This document shows, one piece after another, positions 11,483-22,900 of a stretch of DNA of 64,000 nucleotides. Both the position numbers and the translations under genes were made by a program. Source of the stretch: Bolinopsis microptera (taxonomy: Eukaryota > Ctenophora > Tentaculata > Lobata > Bolinopsidae); contig NC_087081.1 in the NCBI RefSeq assembly GCF_026151205.1, positions 2,299,246 through 2,363,245 of the forward strand. The letters run 5' to 3'. Within the stretch, counting starts at the first letter, position 1, and each line of letters begins with the position of its first letter. The notes under the pieces are model-generated. The model was not told the origin of the DNA, searched no databases, and worked only from the letters and a program-made list of their open reading frames with translations.

Positions 11483-11758
11483 AGCCCCCATCACCTAGGA
11501 GATTAATACTCGATTAGATATTTGATGTTGTTTAGATGCAAACTATTCAGTATAATATTTAGACTCAACTAAACCATCGTGCCCAAAAGCATTATTTGCT
11601 GTCACATATAAGTCATATATCTTGAAAACAGGTTATTGACTATCGAAGACGAAATTAGGGTAGTCACTAAGTCACTGGATTTAATGTTCATTTTATTGTT
11701 TAAAGTAAAATTATTTCCAAGTAGACGGTAAAGTTATATTTGTCTGTGACGAATTTAA
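11483..11758. other. AT-rich stretch upstream of the broken lectin exon
   Basis: Expected to be intron. No exon with the cysteine pattern of the paralogue was found here on the minus strand. Confidence 0.35.
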
Positions 11759-11762
11759 TATA

Positions 11763-14302
11763 TGGACACGTTCATTTGAGTTTGAGGATATTGGTAAATA
11801 TAAGTGACCCTATTAAAAGGCACAGTGTAGTTGACTTTGTCACACTATGAAATTACACAAACCCTTGATGGTTAGGATAATCGTCTCATCCTCTAGGCTA
11901 ACTTTGTCACATAACGATATCTTAATCAGGTGATAAGATATCGCTTAAATACGGCCGGCACGGAAATGGTTACATTGTCACACTATAAACATGTGACAGA
12001 GTAAATATGGACCCCTTGCTGCCGTTTTTGACCAAAATTTTGAGTGTCCAGTTGATTGGATGGGTACATATGACCATTACCTACATATTTAAAGACTTTT
12101 TTCGTTAGATGGTGCACTCAGGTTTACTCTGTCACACATTTAAGAAAATATGTGAACAATGTTTAGGGAACCCTGATAAGCAATGCTGAGTAGTGTAGGT
12201 TTAGTTAATGGCCTGGAAGTGCTAGGAATTGTTATTATATCATATAGTCGCAAGGAATTAAAACACAGAAGGCACAGACAAGTTTACTTTGTCACACAAT
12301 CTTGATGATATCTGAACATGTGTGAAATTGAACAAATAATGATATACCAGATTAAACCCTTTGTATTACGTACTATGGACCAAACAACACTGCTAGTACC
12401 ATGCACCAGTCACATAAATCATTATCGGGTGGTAATATGTTAACAGTGTCACAATTAAACTACCGCAACATGGTCAAAAATAGGGTAATTTTGTCACAAA
12501 AAAAAATTATAATTCTGTCAGCTCCTTGCTGGCAAAATAACTAGTTTATCGAAATTTTTTTGATGATAAAATTACATAGTATTCTAATAGAGGTATAGTT
12601 CTTCAAAATAGGGGCAAGACATGTTTACTTTGTCACATCAGTTATTATAAGAGTTAGGTAATCGTCATCAGATTAACCGATCTTTTTCGTAGTATGGATC
12701 GATTAATATAGGCAATAAAGCATCCTAATTCCTATGCCAATTTTAACACACTATCTTGATATTGATGGGGCAGGAAAAGTTAATTTTGTCACATTTTTAG
12801 TGACTTTGACAAATTTAACCTGAAATTGTTAAACTTGAGCTCTGATGTTCTGGACAATATTCTACCAATCGTTTCTGAAAGAATGTTGAATTCTAATAGA
12901 GTTATAGATCTTCAAAATAGGGGAAAGACATGTTTACTTTGTCACATCAGTTATTATTAGAGTTAGGTAATCGTCATCACATTAACATATATTCTTTTGT
13001 AGTTTGGATTGATTTATTTAGGTAATAAATTATAAAGCAGCCTATGCTAATTTTTACACACTATCTTGAAATTGTTGGGGCAGGAAAAGTTAATTTTGTC
13101 ACATTTTTAGTGACTTTGACAAATTTAGCCTAAAATTGCTAAACTTGAGCTCTGATGTTCTGGACAATATTCTACCAATCGTTTCTGAAAGAGTATTGAA
13201 TTCTAATAGAGTTATAAATCTTCAAAATAGGGGCAAGACATGTTTACTTTGTCACATCAGTTATTATTACAGTTGGGTAATCGTCATCACATTAACATAT
13301 ATTTTTTTGTAGTTTGGATTGATTTATTTAGGTAATAAGGCAGCCTATGCTAATTTTTACACACTATCTTGAAATTGCTGGGGCAGGAAAAGTTAATTTT
13401 GTCACATTTTTAGTGACTTTGACAAATTTAACCTAAAATTGTTAAACTTGAGCTCTAATGTTCTGGACAATATTCTACCAATTTTTTCTGAAAGAATGTT
13501 GAATTCTAAAAGAGTTATAGAATATATAGATCTTCAAAATAGGGGCAAGACATGTTTACTTTGTCACATCAGTTATTATAAGAGTTATTATAAGAGACTA
13601 TTTCATTATATAATCATTGTTTTTAACCTATTTACGATTTCGTATAATTTTTTGTGACAATGTAAACATCAACTGATCTTAACTTGCATCAACTACATTG
13701 TCATCATGTAAAGTTTTTCCGCCTTTCAAACCAAAATCAGATATAAATAATTCGCCCAAAATTTTAAATTCCATATATTATGACAGAATTAACCTCATTT
13801 CCCAATAACCAAGTGCCTGTAATAGCTATCTATTCAAAGCAACATATTTTAGGGCTATGATTGGTACTCCATACTTGGTAGATCAACCATCAAATAATGA
13901 GTAAAAAGGGTTTTGAGGACACCTCACAGTAGAATAGAGGTATGGTATTCTGAGTGTGACAAAGTTACCTAAATATTGCCTTGTAACCGTTCGATCCGTG
14001 CCCTTTAACCAATGTTGTATCATAATTGTTAGATTGACCTAATCTACTATGTTTCAGACCAAGGAATGATAATTAGACACCTGCAGTTAACTAAGTCACA
14101 AAAATGTGACATGTGAAACATTATAGTGCCTAACAACAATAGATTTTCTTTCTGAACAGTGCATATGGGAGTATGGGTTACGTGGCTAATGTTCAGAACT
14201 TCTGAACGTGCTAGGTTAATAGATGTCAAAATTAAGCCACTATCGTCAAAAACGCTATTATTTTTGTTTACCAATATCCTCAAACTCAAATGAACGTGTC
14301 CA
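11763..14302. mobile_element. TGTCACA-rich non-autonomous DNA element (copy 1)
   Basis: Terminal inverted repeats begin TGGACACGTTCATTTGAG and extend about 40 bp through CTCAAACTCAAATGAACG at the other end. TATA flanks both ends (11759-11762 and 14303-14306), so the duplication is TA or TATA. Inside, the phrase TTTACTTTGTCACA and close variants recur roughly every 60-150 bases. A segment of about 305-315 bp (AATAGAG..ACATGTTTACTTTGTCACATC) is repeated about four times between 12590 and 13580. There is no coding frame of note. Copy 2 lies at 59139-61553. Confidence 0.8.
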
Positions 14303-14911
14303 TATATATTTTTTTTAATCATTTTTATTTTTTAAATATGTGACGAGATTTGCCTGGTGGTTTAAGAAATCTAAGTCGTTAGATATGTAGATAATAGTGA
14401 TATGAAACTATCTTATGAACTGGAGAAATGGTAACGGAAACATGTAACAGAACAAACTGAGCACAGACTAGCGGCAACTAATATTAATGGATAAGCCGCA
14501 CACATCCTAAATTCCAGGTTCACATTTACACTAGTGCCACATTCCCCACTATCACTATTCTCCTATCAGCACAAACCGTAATTGATTTTAACAATCGCAC
14601 AACACTACATATCCAAACTAATGGCATAGCAATATCTACGATATCCTAAATTAGTCCTAAACAAACTAAGCGCGAGTCTGAAAGGCTGTTGGAAGCACAG
14701 AGTGCTCCATATTTTGTTTTTATCAATAAACTGTTCTTTTCATTTTCTTTTTTTAAATTTATTAATTGCGTGCAAATTTCTGTTTCAGATTTAATCTATC
14801 ACAGTGCTGGCAAGCACGAGCGGTGTCTTTATTGGGGGTATACTATGTACCCCCTTTACTATTGTACCCCCTTTACTATTATACCCCCTTTACTATTATA
14901 ACCCCTTTGGT
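14303..14911. other. Spacer with a short pyrimidine tandem repeat
   Basis: No gene is supported. Four units of about 16 bp (CCCCTTTACTATTATA-like) run from 14848 to 14905. Confidence 0.4.
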
Positions 14912-15022
14912 ACTCGTCGGAAGCCTCTTTCGTGCACGCGAAGCGTGCACTCCGGCCGGAGGCGGCGGCCGAAGGCCGCCGCCTCCGGCAGGAGTTTTTC
15001 AGGCATTAAGACTCATCGGAAG
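14912..15022. other. GC-rich double stem-loop flanked by 12-bp imperfect direct repeats
   Basis: Two adjacent perfect stems, each closed by GAA, lie at 14932-14950 (8-bp stem) and 14956-14988 (15-bp stem, CCGGAGGCGGCGGCC). The flanks ACTCGTCGGAAG (14912-14923) and ACTCATCGGAAG (15011-15022) differ by one base. This is a GC island in AT-rich DNA. It could be a small inserted element or a structured RNA. Confidence 0.5.
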
Positions 15023-15354
15023 TCGTTCAGCAGATTTATTTTTAGTTCAAAACATTCTAATTTGATGTCAAAGATGACAGGAATAAAAATAGTTATGTTG
15101 AGATTTTTAAGAAATTTGCATAAAATAGTAAAAATACTCGCCAGCACTGTTATACGAAATTCGGTAAAAAACCCAAAATCGCCATATTCAGGTGCCTTAA
15201 AAACCATGTTAAAATTGAGTTAGAGATCTGAAATTGTTCAGGGCGTCTAGACGTTGACCAAATCGACTGCAAAAAAAGTTTCAGGTTTCAGGAGCATCGG
15301 GAAGTGGGTTTTCTAGAACCCCTGTTTTACGATAGATTGTCGTGATACATATAT

Positions 15355-16908
15355 TCAGGGATAGACGCTTTATTCAGGGATAGACGCTTTGCCAGTCAAT
15401 TTTAGCCTGTATTTAATTGTCCATAGATTCAAAAGTATAAAAGATACAGCCATTTCCGACCACAGGTCTTGCAAATAATTGTTTATACTTTAGTTTACAT
15501 TGTATAAAAAAATTATATGACGTCATAAACACCCCTTGATGACGTCATCAAGTTAACCGTTTTTAAAACTTGATTTTTGACAAAGTAATAACTTTTAAAA
15601 TTAATTTTAAACCATTAAGGAGTAATTTTATTCAAAATCTGAGGAAATTTTTATCTTAGATAATTGTTCAAGCATTCTGAAAATCTACCGGAAAGTTTTT
15701 CTAGCTTGCTCCTTCATAAAGATATTCGTCATTGAAGTTTGTGCTTTTTTGAAGAATTATTTTATAAAAACGTCAATTTTGCGATTTAGTATTCTCTGGT
15801 GTTGGGCCATGCCTTGGGTTGTGGAGCTCAGTTCTGCTTCCTATAGGTATAAATTGTGTATTAGGCTAGTTTTAAAGTTGAAAATCGAAAAGTTGCACAC
15901 GTGGGGACACGCCCAAATTGATAGAAAATTGCTAAAATCACTGAAAATTGCTGTTTTCGTCATTTTCTGTCAACTTTAGAGTGCCGTTGTGATTACAGTT
16001 CTTCTTGAAATACTTTGAAACTTTGCATGCTTATTAAACTATATATAAAACAATTACATGCAAAAATTTACGGCGATTCAATATTGGATGCGCACGCAAC
16101 GTCTGCTCAAAGTTTGCACGTGCGAAAGGTGAGAATTTTGCTCATTCGTGATTTCCAACAAATTCTGCTTTGCCACGACAGTTTAATGTCATTATATATG
16201 AATTTAATGCCAACTTGAATGAGTATTAAGTGGCATATTCAGTCAGTGATCGACCGATATGCTTCCCTAAACACAAGGAAATGTTTTTAAAGGATAGATT
16301 TCGAAATCGTTAAAACTTCCTCCTTATTAATGAAGACATCAGTTTATATTTCGACTTTATAAAGTACCCTGACATTATAATCAAAAAGAGATGATATTTG
16401 ACCAAAACCCATAATCATGGGTAGAGTGGACCGCTGCCAGTGTCTCTCTTTCCCAAACAAAAGGAAATGATATTAATTTGATTGACCGTTCTCAAATGCA
16501 AAATGATACCGAGAATGAAATCGGTCGCTCGCTTTTCCCATTCATTTACAATTGTAATAGATTAAGAAAAACTACCCAAAGGCAGCTGTACTCGGCAATG
16601 AAGATTCAATAAACTTCAGCTAATTCAATAAGTAATACTAATAACTACCACCCTTACCCCGAAATACTAGGTATCGACCCGAACGCAACCCAAAGAGATT
16701 TTTACAGCATCTGATTGATGTAATCAATCGAAACTTATTACAATTCGTAAGCCGTGAATGAATGGGAAAAGCGAGCGACCGATTTCATTCTCGGTATCAT
16801 TTTGCATTTGAGAACGGTCAATCAAATTAATATCATTTCCTTTTGTTTGGGAAAGAGAGACACTGGCAGCGGTCCACTCTACCCATGATTATGGGTTTTG
16901 GTCAAATT
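15355..16908. mobile_element. Long dispersed repeat ending in a foldback (copy B)
   Basis: Aligns with 1143-2470. The foldback runs from about 16396 to 16908 with ends TTTGACCAAAACCCATAATC, and its arms are separated by a ~190-bp loop absent from copy A. Arm sequences (GCTGCCAGTGTCTCTCTTT, GAATGAAATCGGTCGCTCGC) are the same family. The start shows a short duplication of ATTCAGGGATAGACGCTTT. Confidence 0.6.
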
Positions 16909-16992
16909 TATGATATACATTTATGATTATGTAATAAAGTTATTATATTCGTAAACATTGACTGGCTTATAAACCAGTCCCCAAACATGTTA

Positions 16993-19900
16993 TCAAAATT
17001 GGAGAATAATCATCCGGAGGATGTATATTGTATAATAATAATATTTGAATGAACAAACCAGAACTTCCGCAAGAGAAAGCTGGGCTCCACCTTCTTTATT
17101 TCTGATCATTATCTCGGAGCCAACTCTATTAACCGGCACAACCATAGGGGCTCCATCATTGTGGTTTAATGTTCCTACTTTCTTGCCATCAATTAAGACA
17201 GAGGCACCATCAATTCGTTCCGAGCAACAATCTGTTCTTCCAAAGATTTGGATTTCCTTGATAAACATTGAGCGAGGGTATGTCAGCGACCACCAGGCGT
17301 TACTACCAGATGCTTCAGTGTGGGTTACAGACCCGCTGAAAATAATAAGTACCAATTAACCAATATTTAAGTTTTCTACAGTGATACACATGAATAGAAA
17401 CGTTTTTGCTGCAAAATTTTAGAATTTTTATAAATTTCGTTTACTCCTTTCCTCCCAGAAACTAATATAATCAAATTATTTTAAGTAAGTTTCTTACCTA
17501 TGATAGTTGCCATTATTATTGCCATCAATAGCTTTTTCAGCCCTTCCGTAACCACTGGTATCAGACTGTTTTGCCATTCCTTTGCTTGCGATGTTCTCGA
17601 CCTCTGTAGTTGAAAGTACTCCATCTAAGTTGAAAAATGCGTTCCTCAGTTACATAATAAGAATGATTTAGTTTAAGTAGTCGAATCGCTTCTCAATCAA
17701 GTTCCAAAACTGCTAGGTACCTAGACTCTAAAGTCGAATATATTACCTGCTCCTGCTTTTAAACAATTGAGGGCACAGGCGTTAATCCGTTGATGTAGTT
17801 TCCTGCACGACTTCGCCCGAATTCCGGACAAAGTATTAGATCCTATGGTTACACATCCGGCAATTTTCGTCGGGAAACCTGTACATAAAATTGGTAATGC
17901 AATATTTGTAGGTTTGCTGTGTTCCTACTTGAATTTACTTTGCGTTCTTTACTTTGAGAAGGATCAAACAAAGAGAAACAAGGAGGATAACAACGTTAGA
18001 ACAAAAGGGTATATTAGGGAATAGAACAACACGTACAAACAAGACCGACAAAAGGGAATAGGAAAAATGTGGGATAACTTTACTCCAAAACTCTAACTAT
18101 TTATATGGGCTGATTGCTTGCGAGGCAATACTAACGGTATATCTGAAATATCTAATCAGTGCGTGGCGTTGCTTAATTAAGCTTAAAAACGGTTTAACTA
18201 ATGAGCCAAATAATTGCTTAAGATCGCAATGGCTATTGACACTGAACATAAAACGGTTTGAACTTGGAACCAAATACCGTTAACTTTAAACCGACCAATA
18301 TCTGGGATCCCTACACCACCCCCTCCCCAAAAATATAGGGCGGTGTGGATCAGACTGGTCAAACCATATATCGCTATAAGTCCTTATGATAATTTAAAAA
18401 CAAAATGTTAAAATACTGATACAGTTCACTTTTTATAACGCATGATTTCAGGGATGTTAGGGTATATCTCCTTCTGCTTCTTGATCATAGGTTCATCAGC
18501 TGTTCCTTTTGTGTGGGCTTCCGAGGAGCCACTGTCGGCTGCGACGTTCGGGGACTGTGTCTTCCTGCACAATAGACGAAAACCAATTGGGGTAGCCAAT
18601 GCGAAACGATGAGCTGATGAGGAGGGCATTAACTTTGAAGGAAAAGGGATGTCGTATTCCTTGTTGACCGATCAGATAGGCTTTCTGATCATGACCAGCA
18701 CAAAGATCGTATTGTCGGGGTTAACCGGGTGTACGTTGCATCCCGTTAACCAGGACTCATTCCTAGTGCTGGATCATGTTGGTGGCGAATCTGATACGTG
18801 CCAACTTGGGCCGAGATTTGAGGAGGGTTCTTAGGAGTCCGCATTGTGGGATGGGGATTAGTAGTATGGTCGCTGCTCAGTGATGCATGATATTCTGCTT
18901 ATATCGTAGTTCCTCGCTGGGGCTCGTAGCACTGCCTTGGGTCTCAAACCGGCTCTCCTTGTAGCCCTGTCATTGGCATTGGAAGTTTGAGCGTTAGGTT
19001 CCTGGGACTGTTGCGAATCATGAGGTTCCGCTGCATTCTGCTCATCATTTTCGTCATCATTGTCGTCATCATTGTCGTCCTCTGGCACGTCCTGGTGCAT
19101 TGGTTCGTCTGTCCTGCTGGTTGCAGCGACTGGTTCCGTATGTGTTGCCGTCTGGCCATAGTAGCTGTAGTCTGGGGACCAAGCGTCATCATCTGAATCA
19201 CTGATACTCTCCTCTGGGTTTTCCTCCTCGTCTGGTTCCACTGGGTTTGTCAGCATAGGGTCCGTTCTGAAGTTGGTTGGTAGTTTCCGGATTTTGTCGA
19301 AATGTACCACCTGTTCTTTCCCTGTTTCGTCTGACACAATTTCGAAGTTGACCGTCCCTAGCTTTCGAACAATCGTGTGTGGACCGGTAAGAGGTAGCTT
19401 GAACTTGTTATACTCTCTGCCTGGCTTTATCGCAGGCACATAAATCATCACTTTGTCCCCAACGTTGTACTCCGTCAATCTTACACACTTGTCATAGTAT
19501 CGCTTCTGCTGCTGCTGAGCCCTCTTTATGTTCTTTGCTGCGAGCTCCCACGTATCTTTCAACTGGTGATAAAGTCGAGAAGCAAGATGATGTTGGGATT
19601 GATAGTATTCCGACGAAGTAGTTCCAAAGACGAGATCGTTAGGCACTCTGGCTTCTCTTCCGTGGAGTAGGAGGAAAGGTGTGAAACCGGACGATTTGCA
19701 GACGCTGGTGTTCATAGCGAAGGTCACGGCCCCTATTCTCTCTGGCCATTGATCGGGATTCTCCTCAATATATTTTGTGAGTGCCACCTTTATCTGCTTG
19801 TTCTTGTTCTCTGCGAGGCCGTTGGTTGATGGTTTGTATGCTGTCGTTCTTGACTTCTGGATCTGCAGCACGTTGTACAGCTCCTTCATCACTTTGCTGG

Positions 19901-22900
19901 CGTCAAGGTTGGCTCCTTGGTCGGATAGAATTCGTTCAGGCACTCCGTGGTTGACTATCCATGAGTTGATTAGGGCCCTAGCAATGGTTGGTGACTTGGC
20001 ATCGGTAAGTGGTACTGCAACAACCCAGTTCGTAAATTTGTCGACCATGGTTAGGCACCACTTGTACTGCGCAACTCGTGATAGAGGTCCAATAAGGTCG
20101 ATGCACACAAGTTCGTTCGGCCTAGCCACCGAGAATGGGTGGAGTTCTGCTTTGGGCTTTGCTTTATACGCCAGGTTAGGCAGAAAACACCTTTTACAAG
20201 TATTGCAATAGAGCTGAACTTCTGTCTTCATCTTTGGCCAGAAAAATGAATTCCTCAGTCTCTCCAGAGTTTTGGCTGGTCCTAGGTGACCCGATGCCGG
20301 GATGTCGTGGTTGTTAAACATCATCTCTTCCTTTAAATCCTTCGGTACGCAGATAAGGAGCCTATACTTCTTCGTACCCTTCCATTTAAAACAGAGAAGA
20401 TCCTTCTTATTCACAGTGAGAGATTCAAAGCAGCTGTAGTACTGACGCAGGTCTTCGTTGAACCCGGTTGTCTCTCTCTTCTCTGGTTTTCCATTCACGA
20501 ACCATGACCTCACGGTACTAAGGGTCTCGTTTTCTAGTTGTGCCTCGAGCAAAGTTTCACTGCTAACGTTTGGCGCTGGTATAGGGTTATCAAATGAGCC
20601 TACGGGTCCTGTGCTTTGCTCCTCTTCATCTTCTTCGGTCTCTGATGCTCGATCATTAACGAATGTCACAGAATTTGTCAGGGATACGTGACTTGATGGT
20701 TTCTTCTGCTTCTTCTTCTTTTCCTTCTTGCAGAGAGTCGACTGACCGCCTTGTGATCCCGACGACGAGGAGTGACCTGTCGGCGAGGGGTGTGAACATC
20801 TGCTGCAGGGAGCGTCACTATCATGATCACTATCAGAAGAGCTTTCCGTGTCGACTGAAACTGGGTTGATGACGTGTGGGAGACTTCTTGCATCATACTC
20901 ATTCTGATTTGTCTTGATTGTCTCCAGAAATTCGTCTTTCTTTTCCACTGAAGAAAATCTGTCTTCCCACCACTCGTAAAGCATATCACTTTCCTGGGGT
21001 AGTCTTGAGAGTGCGTCGGGAAGCCCCATGTCGTCGCCCTTCGTGTAGGTGATCTTGAAATCATACTCTTCTAGCTCCATAATCCAGGACAGAAGGACGT
21101 CACAGTTGGTCTTTCTGAGAAACTTGTCCTGTGATATAGCCTTGTGATCCACATGAACAATGAAGGGTTTTCCAATGGTGTAGAACCTCCAGTGGGTGGC
21201 GAAGTGCTTGAGGGCCAGTAACTCTCGTTTGAAGGTGGGGTAGGCTCTCTCGGCTGGAGAGAGTATCTTTGACCCATAGGAGATCGGGTAGAACTGTCCG
21301 TCAATCATGTGGCCTATCGAACCACCAATACAATACGAGCTACTATCCGTAAAGAGGTGAAGAGGTTCTGTCGTGATAGGATATATTAGGATGGGTGCCT
21401 TGGTCAAGGCATCTTTTAACTTCTTGATGCTCTCTGTTGCGTCTTCGGTGAGGACGAACTTAGGTTCCTTGAGGGTGTTGATCATGGGTCGTGTCAGCTC
21501 TGCAAAATCTTTGACAACATTCCTGAACCAATTGAAACTTCCTAGAAGTGCCATCATCATTTTCTTCGTCTTTGGGAGACACATGTCCTGAATTGCCTCA
21601 ATCTTCTTTGGGTCTACTTCAATTCCATCTTCGGTGAGGTTTGCTCCTGCGAAGGATACTTTCTTCTGGAATAGTCTGCACTTATCCGGGTGGAGCTTTA
21701 GACCTGCAGATTCCAGACGTCTGAACAGTTCTGCTAGTAACTCAAACATCTCCTCAAATGTTATTCCACCTGCGATGATGTCATCAACGTAGCCTGCTGC
21801 TTTATCCCTCAGGCCTTCAAGTAGTCTATCCAAGAGTGACTGCATCGTTGCTGGGCATCCTTTAAGCCCCAAACTCATAACTATGTTGCGGAAGTGTCCG
21901 ATAGAGGGGATCGTCCACGCTGTTCTGTCCCGGTGTTCCTCCTTGATAGGGACTTGGTAGAACGCTTCTCGTAGGTCAAGGCTGCAGAAGTACTTGCATC
22001 CGTGAAACGTTGAGGTGAGTGTGCTGAGAGCTGGTAGTGCTGCTCTGCTGGCGATCGAGATCTTGTTGAGCTCCCTGTAGTCGACACAGATTCTAAACTT
22101 GTTAGGCTTCTTCACGATGACGACCGGTGAACTGTAGTCAGAGTCCGTTCTTTCGATAACCCCTCTCCTTAGGAGAGCTTCAATCTCCTCAACACAATCA
22201 TCAATAGCATGAAGTGGTACGGGACGGTATTTACACCTAACTGGGACGTCAGATGTCAATGGAATCGTGTGTTCTACTAAGTGAGTTTGACCTACTTCGT
22301 CTCTGCTGAGTGCGAACACGTGTGAGTATCTAGCGATGAGACTTCGTACCTGTTGTCTTTGAGCTTTGTTCAGCGAGCTGCTCTCGAGATCCAGTGCTTC
22401 GCAGGTCTTGTCCGTCCGCTCCTTGTGTTCATCTTCCTGGCTGGTGTCCTCCACTTGATTAATAGCTGATAGCGAGATCAGTGGAGTTGTGAAGTCTTCA
22501 TTTTGGAGCCTCCTCTGTTGGTAGTCAATGACCAGGTGGTGGCCACTGATGAAGGGAATTCCGAGGATAATGTGAGGAAGGGGGTTGTCGATCACGATGA
22601 ATTTGGACTTCATGTTTGTCCTGTTGATTTTAATGCTCAGTTCAATGGAGCCACGAACGATGACTTTAGTACCTGTGACTCCGGCAAGGTTTGCCGTGCA
22701 CTTGTTGAGGTTTCTCTGTTCAATTCCTAGGTCTTTTAGGTGTTCTGATGAAATGAGGTTTTGAGAGGAGCCTGTGTCAATCAACATAAACTCGGAAGGC
22801 CGGCTACCGACTTGGGCTTCTATGTACACGTCTCCTTGACAAAGGTATATACTATCAGGGGCCCTCCCCCTTTTGTCGTGGGAGGGCCTTATTAGTTTTC

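Noticed and set aside
14804-15223. 139-codon frame through the GC-rich stem-loops
   Set aside because: The GC-rich palindrome removes stops by chance. The frame shows no domain and mixes unrelated repeats.
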